Source of the DNA: Hansschlegelia beijingensis
Lineage (GTDB): Bacteria; Pseudomonadota; Alphaproteobacteria; Rhizobiales; Methylopilaceae
Assembly: GCF_014196425.1 (NCBI RefSeq)
Contig: NZ_JACIDR010000001.1
Coordinates: 744,001-808,000, forward strand
Reading direction: 5' to 3'
Length of the DNA stretch: 64,000 bases
The translations under genes and the position numbers were made by a program. How positions within the stretch are numbered: position 1 is the first letter of the stretch; every line of letters begins with the position of its first letter. Under the pieces are notes generated by a model, which was not told the DNA's origin, did no database searches, and saw only the letters and a program-made list of their open reading frames with translations. Below are positions 32,012 through 40,370 of the stretch, piece after piece.

Positions 32012-32042
32012 GCGCGGCCGCACCGACTACAAGGAGACGACC

Positions 32043-32507
32043 ATGAGCGATCCCGAAAACACCCTGCTGATCGAGACCTCGCAGGGGCCGGTGAAGGTCG
32101 AGCTGAGGCCTGACCTCGCGCCCGTCCACGTCGCCCGCATCAAGGAGCTGGCCCGCGAGGGGTTCTATGACGGCGTCGTGTTCCACCGCGTCATCGAAGG
32201 CTTCATGGCTCAGACCGGCGACCCGGAGGGCACTGGCCGCGGCGGTTCCGGCAAGAAGCTGAAGGCCGAGTTCTCCAAGGAGAAGCATGTCCGCGGCACC
32301 GTCTCGGCGGCGCGCGCGATGGATCCGGATTCCGCCGACAGCCAGTTCTTCATCTGCTTCGGCGACGCCCCCTGGCTCGACGGCCAGTACTCGGTGTGGG
32401 GCAACGTCGTCGAAGGCATGGAGAACATCGACAAGATCAAGCGCGGCGAGCCCGTGCGCGATCCGGACCGCATCGTGTCCATGAAGGTCGCGGCCGACGT
32501 GGCCTGA
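32043..32507 (+). CDS. Cytosolic peptidyl-prolyl cis-trans isomerase (cyclophilin)
   Basis: The 154-residue protein lacks a signal peptide and is otherwise closely similar to the preceding cyclophilin: [45 protein letters not shown]. It corresponds to the PpiB type. The tandem of one exported and one cytosolic copy points to a local duplication followed by loss or gain of the signal peptide. GGAGACG lies ahead of the ATG. Confidence 0.94.
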   Translation: MSDPENTLLIETSQGPVKVELRPDLAPVHVARIKELAREGFYDGVVFHRVIEGFMAQTGDPEGTGRGGSGKKLKAEFSKEKHVRGTVSAARAMDPDSADSQFFICFGDAPWLDGQYSVWGNVVEGMENIDKIKRGEPVRDPDRIVSMKVAADVA

Positions 32508-32522
32508 CGCGTCAACGGGGCG

Positions 32523-32975
32523 ATGGCCGGCCCTCTGCTCTGCGCCCTGCTCGCCGTCGCGCTTGGTTGCGCGATGGCGGTGCAGGGCGTCGTCAACGCC
32601 GGCCTCGGCCGCGCGCTGGGATCGAGCGTCCTGGCCGCGGCTGTGTCGTTCTGGGTCGGCGCGATGGCGCTTGCGGGCGTCAGCCTGGCCGCAGGAGGCA
32701 TCGGGCCGGCGCTGGCCTCCGCCCGGGCCCTCGGACCGGGCTGGTGGATCGGCGGGGGCCTGCTCGGGGCCTTCATCGTCGCCTCCATCGCCTTCGTGGT
32801 CCCGCGCCTCGGCGTCGGTCCGGCGATGGCGTTCGCGATCGCGGCGCAGCTGATCACCGCGGTCGCGCTCGACCATTTCGGGCTGCTCGGAACCGAGCAG
32901 CATCCCCTCGGCGCCGCGCGCGCGGCAGGCGTCGTCCTGCTGGTGGCGGGCGCGCTGCTGATCCAGTTCTTCTAG
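32523..32975 (+). CDS. DMT-superfamily small transporter (DUF606/YdcZ-like)
   Basis: The 150-residue protein has about five transmembrane helices and the DUF606 repeat features: an opening helix with [22 protein letters not shown], a central [12 protein letters not shown] and [22 protein letters not shown], and the final [17 protein letters not shown]606 proteins act in the drug/metabolite transporter superfamily, usually as a dimer, with unknown substrates. It sits 15 bases after the second cyclophilin gene and 23 bases before queA, so co-transcription is likely. Confidence 0.88.
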   Translation: MAGPLLCALLAVALGCAMAVQGVVNAGLGRALGSSVLAAAVSFWVGAMALAGVSLAAGGIGPALASARALGPGWWIGGGLLGAFIVASIAFVVPRLGVGPAMAFAIAAQLITAVALDHFGLLGTEQHPLGAARAAGVVLLVAGALLIQFF

Positions 32976-32998
32976 GCGTCCGCCAGGACGACAGGACC

Positions 32999-34090
32999 GT
33001 GGACGTCTCGCTTTTCGATTTCGAGCTCCCCGAGGAGCTGATCGCCCTCCGGCCGGTCGCGCCGCGCGACGCCGCTCGCCTCCTGGTCGTTCGGCCGGGC
33101 GGGTCGCCCGAATTGGAGGACCGGCGCGTCTCGGATCTTCCGGCGCTGCTCGCTCCGGGTGACGCCCTGGTGGTGAACGCGACCCGCGTCATACCGGCCC
33201 GTCTGCGCGCGCTGCGTCGGCGAGGCGAGGCGGCTGCGCGCGTCGAGCTTCTGCTGCACCAGCGGCTCGACGCCGCCCGCTGGCTGGCCTTCGCGCGGCC
33301 GGCGAAGAAGCTGGCGGTCGGCGACCGCGTCACGATCGGCGACGAGCGCGCCGGGGAGGCCTGTCTGCTGGGCCGCCTGGAGGCGACCGTCGAGGCGCGT
33401 GGCGACGGCGGGGAGGTGACGCTCGCCTTCGACCTCGCTGGCCCCGATCTCGATCTCGCCATCGCGTCTGCGGGCGAGCTGCCGCTGCCGCCCTACATCG
33501 CCGGCCGCCGCCCGACAGACGAGCGCGACGTCGCGGACTATCAGACGGTCTTCGCCCGCGAGCCCGGCGCCGTCGCCGCGCCGACCGCCGGCCTGCATTT
33601 CACCCCCGAATTGCTTGCGGCGCTCGACCGCCGCGGCGTCGTCCGCCACGAAACGGTGCTGCATGTCGGCGCCGGCACCTTCCTGCCGGTCAAGGTCGAG
33701 GACACCGACGACCATCGGATGCACGCCGAAAGCGGCTTCCTCGACGCGGCCACGGCCGAAGCGCTCAACGCCGTCCGCGACGCCGGCGGCCGGATCGTGG
33801 CGGTCGGCACGACGGCCGCGCGCTTGCTCGAGAGCGCTGTCGGGGACGACGGCCGCATCGCCGCCTTCTCGGGCGAGACCGACATCTTCATTACCCCCGG
33901 CTTCCGCTTCTGCGGGGTGGACGCCCTGCTGACGAACTTCCACCTGCCGCGCTCGACCCTGATGATGCTGATCTCCGCCTTCGCCGGGCTGGACGTGGTG
34001 CGCCGCGCCTACGCGCACGCGATCGCCGAGCGGTACCGGTTCTATTCCTACGGCGACGCCTGCCTGTTTCTCCCGGAGCGCCGCGCGTGA
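32999..34090 (+). CDS. queA: S-adenosylmethionine:tRNA ribosyltransferase-isomerase QueA
   Basis: The 363-residue protein converts preQ1 in tRNA to epoxyqueuosine. The start is GTG (reading [18 protein letters not shown]), with AGGA just upstream. Diagnostic segments are [29 protein letters not shown] and [19 protein letters not shown]. Its final TGA overlaps the GTG start of tgt by four bases (GTGA), so the two queuosine enzymes are translationally coupled. Confidence 0.95.
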   Translation: MDVSLFDFELPEELIALRPVAPRDAARLLVVRPGGSPELEDRRVSDLPALLAPGDALVVNATRVIPARLRALRRRGEAAARVELLLHQRLDAARWLAFARPAKKLAVGDRVTIGDERAGEACLLGRLEATVEARGDGGEVTLAFDLAGPDLDLAIASAGELPLPPYIAGRRPTDERDVADYQTVFAREPGAVAAPTAGLHFTPELLAALDRRGVVRHETVLHVGAGTFLPVKVEDTDDHRMHAESGFLDAATAEALNAVRDAGGRIVAVGTTAARLLESAVGDDGRIAAFSGETDIFITPGFRFCGVDALLTNFHLPRSTLMMLISAFAGLDVVRRAYAHAIAERYRFYSYGDACLFLPERRA

Positions 34091-35220
34091 GCCGCATCCC
34101 TTTCCACGTCAACGCCAGCGAGGGCGCGGCGCGCGTCGGCGAGCTGGTGTTCCCGCGCGGGACGATCCGGACGCCCGCCTTCATGCCGGTCGGAACCGCC
34201 GCCACCGTGAAGGCGCTCTACCCCGAACAGGTGCGGGGGACGGGCGCCGACGTCGTGCTCGGCAACGTCTACCATCTGATGCTGCGCCCCGGCGCGGAGC
34301 GCGTCGCATCGCTCGGGGGCCTGCACGCCTTCATGCGCTGGCCGCACCCGATCCTGACGGATTCCGGCGGCTTCCAGGTCATGTCGCTCTCCGCGCTGCG
34401 GAAGCTCGACAAGGACGGAGTGACGTTCCGCTCGCATCTCGACGGCTCGACGCACCGCCTGACGCCAGTGCGCTCGATCGAGATCCAGAGCCTGCTCGGC
34501 TCCGACATCGCGATGCAGTTCGACGAATGCGTGCGGCTGCCTGCGCCGCGCTCGGAGATCGAGCGCGCCATGCTGCTGTCGCTCGACTGGGCCGAGCGCT
34601 CCAAGGTCGCTTTCGGATCGCCCGAGGGGCGGGCGCTGTTCGGGATCGTGCAGGGCGGCGACGACGCCGCGCTGCGGAGCTTCTCCGCCCGCCGGTTGGT
34701 CGAGATCGGCTTCGACGGCTACGCGGTCGGCGGGCTGGCGGTCGGCGAGCCCCAGGCCACGATGCTCTCGGTGCTCGACGATGTGGTTCCGGAATTGCCC
34801 GTCGGGCGGCCGCGCTACCTCATGGGGGTCGGCTCTCCGGACGATCTTCTCAAATGCGTCGCGCGCGGCATCGACATGTTCGACTGCGTGATGCCGACCA
34901 GGGCGGGCCGCCATGGCCAGGCTTTCACCCGCTTCGGCAAGATCAACCTGAAGAACGCCCGGCATGCCGACGATCCGCGGCCGCTGGACGAGGAAAGCGA
35001 CTGCCCCGCGCTCAGGGACTATTCGCGCGCCTACCTCCATCACCTCGTGCGCTCGGGCGAGATCCTCGGCATGATGCTGCTGAGCTGGGCCAACGTGGCC
35101 TACTATCAGCAATTGATGGCCGGCGCCCGGGAGGCGATCGCGGCCGGCCGCTTCGCCGACTACGCAGAGACGGCGCGCGCGGGTTGGGCCAGAGGCGACA
35201 TACCGCAGCTGCCCACTTGA
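34087..35220 (+). CDS. tgt: tRNA-guanine transglycosylase lacking most zinc ligands
   Basis: The 377-residue protein swaps guanine 34 for preQ1 in tRNAs with GUN anticodons. Asp92 ([11 protein letters not shown]) and the nucleophile Asp266 ([10 protein letters not shown]) are kept. The family's structural zinc is normally held by C-x-C-x2-C plus a His about 26 residues later. Here the four positions read Ser304, Cys306, Leu309 and Ala335, so only one ligand remains, although the surroundings ([20 protein letters not shown]) are well conserved. The start GTG overlaps queA. It may still fold without zinc. Confidence 0.94.
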   Translation: MSRIPFHVNASEGAARVGELVFPRGTIRTPAFMPVGTAATVKALYPEQVRGTGADVVLGNVYHLMLRPGAERVASLGGLHAFMRWPHPILTDSGGFQVMSLSALRKLDKDGVTFRSHLDGSTHRLTPVRSIEIQSLLGSDIAMQFDECVRLPAPRSEIERAMLLSLDWAERSKVAFGSPEGRALFGIVQGGDDAALRSFSARRLVEIGFDGYAVGGLAVGEPQATMLSVLDDVVPELPVGRPRYLMGVGSPDDLLKCVARGIDMFDCVMPTRAGRHGQAFTRFGKINLKNARHADDPRPLDEESDCPALRDYSRAYLHHLVRSGEILGMMLLSWANVAYYQQLMAGAREAIAAGRFADYAETARAGWARGDIPQLPT

Positions 35221-35370
35221 GATAGTTTTTACCCTCGCGCGTTGAGCCGGCTTTCCATCCGTCGGCCGCGCCTAGGTTCCTACGTACGCAGTCGATCCGG
35301 TTGCGGCGGGAGCTTGCCTCAGCATACTTCGCGACGAGGCGAGCGCGCGGGCGTAGGGAACAAGACGTCC

Positions 35371-37119
35371 ATGGCGGAGACGAAGACGGAAGCGACCGGC
35401 GCGGGCGCCGAGGCCCTGAAGCAGGTGCTTCGGGAACTGCGCTCCGCCGTGGGCCTGCTCGCGATCTTCAGCATAGCCATCAACCTGCTGCTGCTGGTCC
35501 CGTCTCTTTACATGATGCAGGTCTACGACCGCGTCCTGAGAAGCGGCGTGGTGGAGACCCTGATCTACGTCACGCTGATCGCCGCGGGGGCGATCGCGGT
35601 CTACGCGGCTCTGGAGGCGCTCCGCCTGCGCGCGCTCGCACGGATCGGCGAGTGGATCGAGGACACGCTGTTCGAGCCGGTCTTCGCCGCCGCGCTCACC
35701 GCCGAGCGCGGGCTCATCAAGACCTCGGGCGCGCAGGAGGGCACGCCCTTCACCGACCTCAGGACGGTGCGCAGCTTCCTTTCCGGACCGACGCTGCCGT
35801 CGCTCTGCGACATCCCCTGGATGCCGATCTTCCTGCTCGGCTGCACGCTCATACACCCCTATCTCGGCCTGCTCGGACTGGTGTTCTCGGTCCTGATCGT
35901 GGCGCTCGCGGTGCTGAACGACCGCGTCACCAGGCCGGCGGCGGAGCGGGTCGCGAAGGGTCAGCAGGAGGCGCAGCGCGTGCTGGCCGAGGCGGCGCGG
36001 AATGTCGACAGCGTGTCGGCGATGGGGCTCGGCCGTCCGCTCGCCGCTCAGGCGAGCCAGGTGAACGCCGCCGCGACCCTGACCCTGGGCGCCGCCGCCG
36101 ATCGTGGGACGGTGATGATCGGAGCGGGCAAGTTCCTGCGCGTCGTCGCCCAGATCGCGACTCTCGCGCTCGGCGCGTACCTCTCCCTCCAGGGCCACAT
36201 CACGCCCGGCGGGATGATCGCGAGCTCGATCCTGCTGTCGCGCGCGCTGGCGCCGCTCGACCAGTCGATCGCGGCGTGGCGCGGCCTGCAGCAGTGCCGC
36301 ATGGCGTGGCGCCGGATCTCGGCGCTGCTTAACGCTTCGGGCGCCGCGGTCGACGACCCGATCGCGTTGCCGGCCCCTGAAGGCCGGGTGAGCATCGAGG
36401 GCGTGACGGTCGTGGCCGGAGGCGGCAAGGCCATCCTGGCCGGGGTGTCCCTCGCCATCGCTCCCGGCGAGAGCGTGGCCTTCATCGGGCCTTCCGGCTC
36501 CGGCAAGAGCACGCTGTGCCGCGCGATCGTCGGCAGCCGCGCGCCGACGCGCGGCGTCGTGCGGCTCGACGGCGGCGACATCCTGTTGTGGCGCGACGAC
36601 CAGCGCCGCCGCTATGTCGGATATCTGGCGCAGGGCACGGAGCTGTTCTCGGGCCGCGTGCGCGACGTCATCGCCCGCTTCGACGAGCCGGACGACGAGG
36701 CCGTGGTGGCCGCGGCGAAGCTCGCGGGTTGCCACGATCTCATCCTCGGACTGCCGCAGGGCTACGACACCCATCTGGCGAATGGCGGCGCCATGCTGTC
36801 GGGCGGGCAGCGCCAGCGGGTGGCGCTCGCCCGCGCGGTCTATGGCGAAACCCGCCTCGTGGTGCTCGACGAGCCGAACGCCAGCCTCGACGGAGAAGGC
36901 GAGCGGGCGCTGGTCGCCTGCATCGCGGCTCTGAAGCGGCGCGGCGTCACGGTGTTGCTTGTGACCCACAAGCCCGCGCTCGCGCATCTCGCGGACCGCG
37001 TGGCGGTCATGCAGAACGGGCAGCTCGTGAAGGTCGGCCCGCCGACCGAGATCCTACGCGAACTGGTGGCGCCGGTGCCCTCGTCGGATGTGCGCTCCAT
37101 TCCGGGGGCGGCCCGATGA
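35371..37119 (+). CDS. Type I secretion system permease/ATPase (PrtD-like)
   Basis: The 582-residue protein is a half-size ABC exporter. The membrane domain (about 20-310) starts with LLAIFSIAINLLLLVPSLYM and MQVYDRVLRSG, typical of PrtD/HasD/LapB-like exporters without an N-terminal peptidase domain. The ATPase domain has Walker A GPSGSGKS (373-380), signature LSGGQRQRVALARA and Walker B VVLDEPNASLD. It powers export of unprocessed proteins with C-terminal signals. ATG 35371 is used, although no strong SD is visible. The adaptor gene overlaps by four bases. Confidence 0.93.
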   Translation: MAETKTEATGAGAEALKQVLRELRSAVGLLAIFSIAINLLLLVPSLYMMQVYDRVLRSGVVETLIYVTLIAAGAIAVYAALEALRLRALARIGEWIEDTLFEPVFAAALTAERGLIKTSGAQEGTPFTDLRTVRSFLSGPTLPSLCDIPWMPIFLLGCTLIHPYLGLLGLVFSVLIVALAVLNDRVTRPAAERVAKGQQEAQRVLAEAARNVDSVSAMGLGRPLAAQASQVNAAATLTLGAAADRGTVMIGAGKFLRVVAQIATLALGAYLSLQGHITPGGMIASSILLSRALAPLDQSIAAWRGLQQCRMAWRRISALLNASGAAVDDPIALPAPEGRVSIEGVTVVAGGGKAILAGVSLAIAPGESVAFIGPSGSGKSTLCRAIVGSRAPTRGVVRLDGGDILLWRDDQRRRYVGYLAQGTELFSGRVRDVIARFDEPDDEAVVAAAKLAGCHDLILGLPQGYDTHLANGGAMLSGGQRQRVALARAVYGETRLVVLDEPNASLDGEGERALVACIAALKRRGVTVLLVTHKPALAHLADRVAVMQNGQLVKVGPPTEILRELVAPVPSSDVRSIPGAAR

Positions 37120-38453
37120 CGGCTTCGAAGACGACGGCTCCGCTCCCCCCGCGGCCGGCGCGGCTCGCGGTGCGGCTGCGAGGCGTGGCGATCGCGGGCG
37201 GCGTGGTGATCGTGGGCTTCATGGGCGGCTTCACCGTGTGGGCGGCCACGGCGCCGCTGGCCGCCGGAGCGGTCGTTCGCGGCGTGGTCGGTCCCGAGGC
37301 CAGCCGCAAGTCCGTCTCCCACCTCGAAGGCGGCATCATCAGCGAGATCCTGGTCAAGGATGGCGACTACGTGAAGCGCGGCGCGCCGCTGGTCACGCTG
37401 CAGCGGGCCCAGGCCCAGGCCATGGTCGGTCAGGTCCGGGGGGCGCTGTCCCGTCGCGAGGCCGAGGCGGCGCGGCTCGCCGCGCAGCTCGCCGGGTCGG
37501 ATCAGATCGATTTTTCGGCGGCGCTGGCAGTTGCGGGCGACGACCCGCAGTTCGCGACGTTCCTGAACGGCCAGCAGCGGCTGTTCGAGACCTCGGTCAA
37601 GGGACTGCAGGAGAAGCAGGACCTCCTGCAGACGCAGATCTCGCGGCTGCGCGCCGAGGTGGAGGGCGCCCGCGCGCGCATCAGCGGCTCCGAGGAGCAG
37701 CGCGCGCTGGTGGACGTCCAGATCGCCGACACGCAGGGGCTGTTGGAGAAGGGCCTCGCCCGCAAGCCGCAAATGCTCGACCTGCAGCGCCGCAGGTCGG
37801 AGCTCGAGACCGAGGTCGCGGCCCTGAGAGCGCAGATCAAGCGCTCGGAGATCGAGGCGGTCGAGAAGCAGATCACGCTTCAGAACGCGGGCACCAGCTA
37901 CCTGAACGACGTTTCCGCCGAACTCGCCAAGGCGCGGGCGGAGATCGCCGGCATGCGGGCCAAGCTCGCCGCCAGCGACGACGTGCTCACCCGCACGCAG
38001 GTGCTCGCCCCCGACACGGGCTATGTGCTGAACCTTCAGGTGAAGACGGTGGGCGGGGTGGTGAAGGCGGGTCAGGAGATCCTGCAGATCGTCCCCACCG
38101 AAGGGGACCTCGTGATCGAGGGCAGGGTGTCGCCGCAGGAGATCCGCAGCATCGAGGCGGGCCAGGCGGCGCGCGTCTCGTTCACCACCTTCCCCATGCG
38201 CGACATGCCGATGATCCCGGGCCGCGTCGTCAAGGTGGCGGCCGACATCATCACCGACCCACAGACCCGCGAGAGCTTCTACACGGCCCAGGTCGCCGTG
38301 GACCGCTCCGCCTTCAGCGCCTATGCGAACCCCGCCGACATGAAGCCGGGCACGCCCGTCGAAGCCTATGTCGAGTCGAGGAAACGGGTGGCGATGGAGT
38401 ATTTCATCGAACCGGTGGTGCACTCCTTCCGGAAAAGCTTCCGGGAACAGTGA
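37116..38453 (+). CDS. Type I secretion adaptor (HlyD/PrtE family)
   Basis: The 445-residue protein is the periplasmic adaptor of a type I system. One membrane helix (about 26-50) is followed by a lipoyl half-motif (EGGIISEILVKDGDYVKRGAPL), a long coiled coil (about 115-310) with many Glu, Gln, Arg and Leu, and the second half (VLAPDTGYVLNLQVKTVGGVV) leading into a beta-barrel. ATGA overlap with the ABC gene shows coupling. The outer-membrane channel and a secreted substrate are not encoded next to it. Confidence 0.93.
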   Translation: MTASKTTAPLPPRPARLAVRLRGVAIAGGVVIVGFMGGFTVWAATAPLAAGAVVRGVVGPEASRKSVSHLEGGIISEILVKDGDYVKRGAPLVTLQRAQAQAMVGQVRGALSRREAEAARLAAQLAGSDQIDFSAALAVAGDDPQFATFLNGQQRLFETSVKGLQEKQDLLQTQISRLRAEVEGARARISGSEEQRALVDVQIADTQGLLEKGLARKPQMLDLQRRRSELETEVAALRAQIKRSEIEAVEKQITLQNAGTSYLNDVSAELAKARAEIAGMRAKLAASDDVLTRTQVLAPDTGYVLNLQVKTVGGVVKAGQEILQIVPTEGDLVIEGRVSPQEIRSIEAGQAARVSFTTFPMRDMPMIPGRVVKVAADIITDPQTRESFYTAQVAVDRSAFSAYANPADMKPGTPVEAYVESRKRVAMEYFIEPVVHSFRKSFREQ

Positions 38454-38501
38454 CGCGGCGGCGATCGCCGTCGGCCGCGGGTCTCACCTCGTGAGGAACC
38501 A

Positions 38502-38533
38502 GGTCTCCCGCTGGCGGTTGTCAGAGGGAGACC
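38502..38533. repeat. Inverted repeat before the PPOX-family gene
   Basis: GGTCTCCC and GGGAGACC form a perfect eight-bp stem with a 16-base loop, 33 bases upstream of the ATG at 38566. It could be an operator or leader hairpin. A competing fold pairs GGCGGT in the loop with ACCGCC. Confidence 0.4.
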
Positions 38534-38565
38534 GCCGCCATGCGCGGTCCTTGCGAGGAGCACCA

Positions 38566-39054
38566 ATGACGACCAATTCCGACATCGATCGCGTCTGGCG
38601 CCTCGTGGACGAGATTCGCGTCTGCATGCTGACGTCGAAGCAGGGCCGCGCTCTGCGCGCCCGTCCGATGCACGCCATCGTGGATCGTGAAGCGGGCGAA
38701 ATCGCTTTCCTGACGGACGCGCGGGCGCACAAGGACGACGAGATCGCCGCGGACCCCGAGGTGTGCCTCGCCTTCGCGAAGCCCGGCTCCAACGATTACG
38801 TCTCGATCTCCGCGACCGCCGAGGTGAGCGACGATCGCTCGGCGATCAAGGCGCATTGGTCGGAGATGGCCAAGACCTGGTTCCCGGACGGCCCCGACGA
38901 TCCGAACATCCGTCTCCTGAGGGTCATCCCGCACTCGGCGGAGTTCTGGGAGGGCGTCTCAAATCCGTTCGTGGTGGCGTTCGAGATCGCGAAGGCCCGG
39001 GCGAAGCACGAGCGGCCCGATCTTGGCGAGGCCGGCAAGGTGGCGCTCGGCTGA
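38566..39054 (+). CDS. Pyridoxamine 5'-phosphate oxidase-like (general stress protein 26 type) protein
   Basis: The 162-residue protein has the split-barrel flavin-binding fold of the PNPOx-like family. The N-terminal part has VCMLTSKQGRALRARPM, the next strand EIAFLTDARAHKDDEIAADP, then VCLAFAKPGSNDYVSISATAEV and a C-terminal part with WFPDGPDDPNIRLLRV. Members bind FMN, FAD or F420, and most act in stress responses rather than vitamin B6 synthesis. GAGGAG stands at ideal distance from the ATG. Confidence 0.88.
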   Translation: MTTNSDIDRVWRLVDEIRVCMLTSKQGRALRARPMHAIVDREAGEIAFLTDARAHKDDEIAADPEVCLAFAKPGSNDYVSISATAEVSDDRSAIKAHWSEMAKTWFPDGPDDPNIRLLRVIPHSAEFWEGVSNPFVVAFEIAKARAKHERPDLGEAGKVALG

Positions 39055-39112
39055 CGCGGCCCGGGGGCCGCGGACCAGCCGCATCCGACGCTTGATGATC
39101 AAGGAGGCCCAG

Positions 39113-39289
39113 ATGGGACCCAATGTGCCGAATCCGCCCATGCCGGGCGAACCGATCAGCCCGCCCACGCCGCAGGAGACCCCGGTCCAGGATCCGGACA
39201 TCGTGCCGAATCCGGAGCCGGCGATCGATCCGTCGATCGACGAGCCAGGGGAGCCCCCGGCGGAGCCGATCATCAACCCGCCGATGTGA
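39113..39289 (+). CDS. Small acidic proline-rich protein, 58 residues
   Basis: A strong AAGGAGG five bases before ATG 39113 supports translation. The product is about one-third proline and strongly acidic, with repeated P-x-P and D-P-D units (NPPMPGEPISPPTPQ, NPEPAIDPSIDEPGEPP). It has no hydrophobic segment and should be disordered in the cytosol. It ends 10 bases before the tRNA-Lys gene on the other strand. No family is recognised. Confidence 0.7.
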   Translation: MGPNVPNPPMPGEPISPPTPQETPVQDPDIVPNPEPAIDPSIDEPGEPPAEPIINPPM

Positions 39290-39298
39290 TCGGACAGG

Positions 39299-39374
39299 TG
39301 GTGAGCGCGCTGGGACTCGAACCCAGGACCTACAGATTAAAAGTCCGTTGCTCTACCAGCTGAGCTACGCGCTC
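39299..39374 (-). tRNA. tRNA-Lys (anticodon UUU)
   Basis: On the minus strand the 76-nt gene has acceptor GAGCGCG/CGCGCTC, discriminator A and encoded CCA. The anticodon loop CTTTTAA gives TTT (complement of 39339-39341), reading AAA and AAG. The D-arm GTAGCTCAGCTGGTAGAGC and T-loop TTCGAGT are canonical. Confidence 0.98.
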
Positions 39375-39438
39375 CTGCGACGCGCTGCGTCGCGGGGCGT
39401 CATCTAGCATCTCATTCGCCGGCGCGCGAGCCTCGATG

Positions 39439-39696
39439 TCACGCGCGCGGATCGGAATTAGGACCGGCCGACCGGATCAGGAAGCTGAGCCCGGCGCCTT
39501 CCGGGCGGATCGCCAGAAGCTCCGCGCCTGCTTCCCGCGCGGCGTTCGGGACATCGATCCGCGCCAGCGGATCGTCGGCCAGCACGTTCAGCACCCCGCC
39601 GGCAGGCGCGCGTCTCAGGGCCTTGAGCGTCCTGAGCGCGGGCAGGGGGCATCTCAGCCCCCGAACGTCCACCTCAGTCACAGATGTCTCGTCCAT
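39439..39696 (-). CDS. TusA-family sulfurtransferase-like protein
   Basis: The 85-residue protein has the TusA fold signature DVRGLRCPLPALRTLKAL with the CPxP motif (Cys16, active sulfur carrier). The later RIDVPNAAREAGAELLAIRPEG matches the second half of the family. TusA relatives pass sulfur for tRNA thiolation, molybdenum cofactor synthesis or sulfur oxidation. No tusBCDE genes are nearby; a moeA gene lies 1.5 kb away, but on the other strand. Confidence 0.9.
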   Translation of the reverse strand: MDETSVTEVDVRGLRCPLPALRTLKALRRAPAGGVLNVLADDPLARIDVPNAAREAGAELLAIRPEGAGLSFLIRSAGPNSDPRA

Positions 39697-39742
39697 CCGT
39701 CCTCCGGAGCCGGCGCAGCGTCGCCGGGGACCAGGGGCCGGG

Positions 39743-39771
39743 GCTGGCCGCAGCCACTATCTGCGGCCAGC
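39743..39771. repeat. Perfect 11-bp hairpin between two minus-strand genes
   Basis: GCTGGCCGCAG and CTGCGGCCAGC are perfect arms around CCACTAT. It lies between the stop of the 47-residue gene (39810) and the start of the TusA-like gene (39696), both on the minus strand. No T tract follows, so it may be a weak terminator, an RNA stabiliser or an operator. Confidence 0.55.
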
Positions 39772-39809
39772 GACCCGATTCAAGCTGGACGAGAAGAGCC
39801 GGCCTGGAA

Positions 39810-39953
39810 TCAGAGGCCGAACGGGAAGTCCCGATGCGCGCGGTGGATGGCGCGGCCCTGCTCTTCGAAAAAGGCGTCGAACCGGGTGATGAACCCGGAC
39901 AGGAAGCCCGCGAACGGCGAGCGGGAGATCATTTCGACGACGACAGCGGTCAT
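39810..39953 (-). CDS. Small protein, 47 residues, unknown
   Basis: GAGGTG seven bases before the ATG supports this start. The product begins MTAVVVEMISRSPF, continues with an aromatic amphipathic stretch (GFLSGFITRFDAFFEEQG) and ends in AIHRAHRDFPFGL. It has no clear transmembrane helix but could bind membranes through its Phe-rich face. It is followed on the same strand by a hairpin and the TusA-like gene. I do not recognise a family. Confidence 0.6.
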   Translation of the reverse strand: MTAVVVEMISRSPFAGFLSGFITRFDAFFEEQGRAIHRAHRDFPFGL

Positions 39954-40370
39954 GGTTTCGCACCTCGGCTGGGGCGCTAGGGCCCGATTATCTGCCGTGG
40001 TATGTGGCATGCCAGACGAAGGGCTTGAACCATCGGACCCGCATGGCTGTCCTGCAAGCGGGAATAGCCCACGCCTTACGTTTCGTTAGGTTCTGCCAGG
40101 GGGCTCGCCGGAAAGGCCTCAGGAGCGCGGGTCGCTTCCAATCCCCGTGGGGTCGGCTATTGATCGAGGCGCCGTAGCGCGGCTCCGCCGCCTCGCGTGA
40201 GGATCGCCGAGAATGTCGACCCTTCAGACGTTCCCGAACGCAGCCCGGCCGCAGGGTCCGGGCCCTGCATGGGCGCCAATGGGCTGCCTTCCCGTCATCC
40301 GCGGCTCCGCGGCCCGCGTCGTGGGTGATCGCATGGACGTGGCGACCGCCGCTCGCGACGGGGCGAACTC
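39954..40370. other. 417-base stretch without a supported gene
   Basis: It holds the upstream regions of the 47-residue gene (leftward) and the Sel1 gene (rightward). Small hairpins are visible, such as GCAGGG-TCCGGG-CCCTGC near 40254 and CCGCGG-CT-CCGCGG near 40303. A T-arm-like piece near 40018-40035 does not extend into a tRNA. I see no conserved coding frame. Confidence 0.5.

Noticed and set aside
40015-40085. A T-arm-like piece (minus strand GGTTCAAGCCC) suggesting another tRNA
   Set aside because: The T stem has a mismatch, and no acceptor stem, D-arm or anticodon arm can be built around it.
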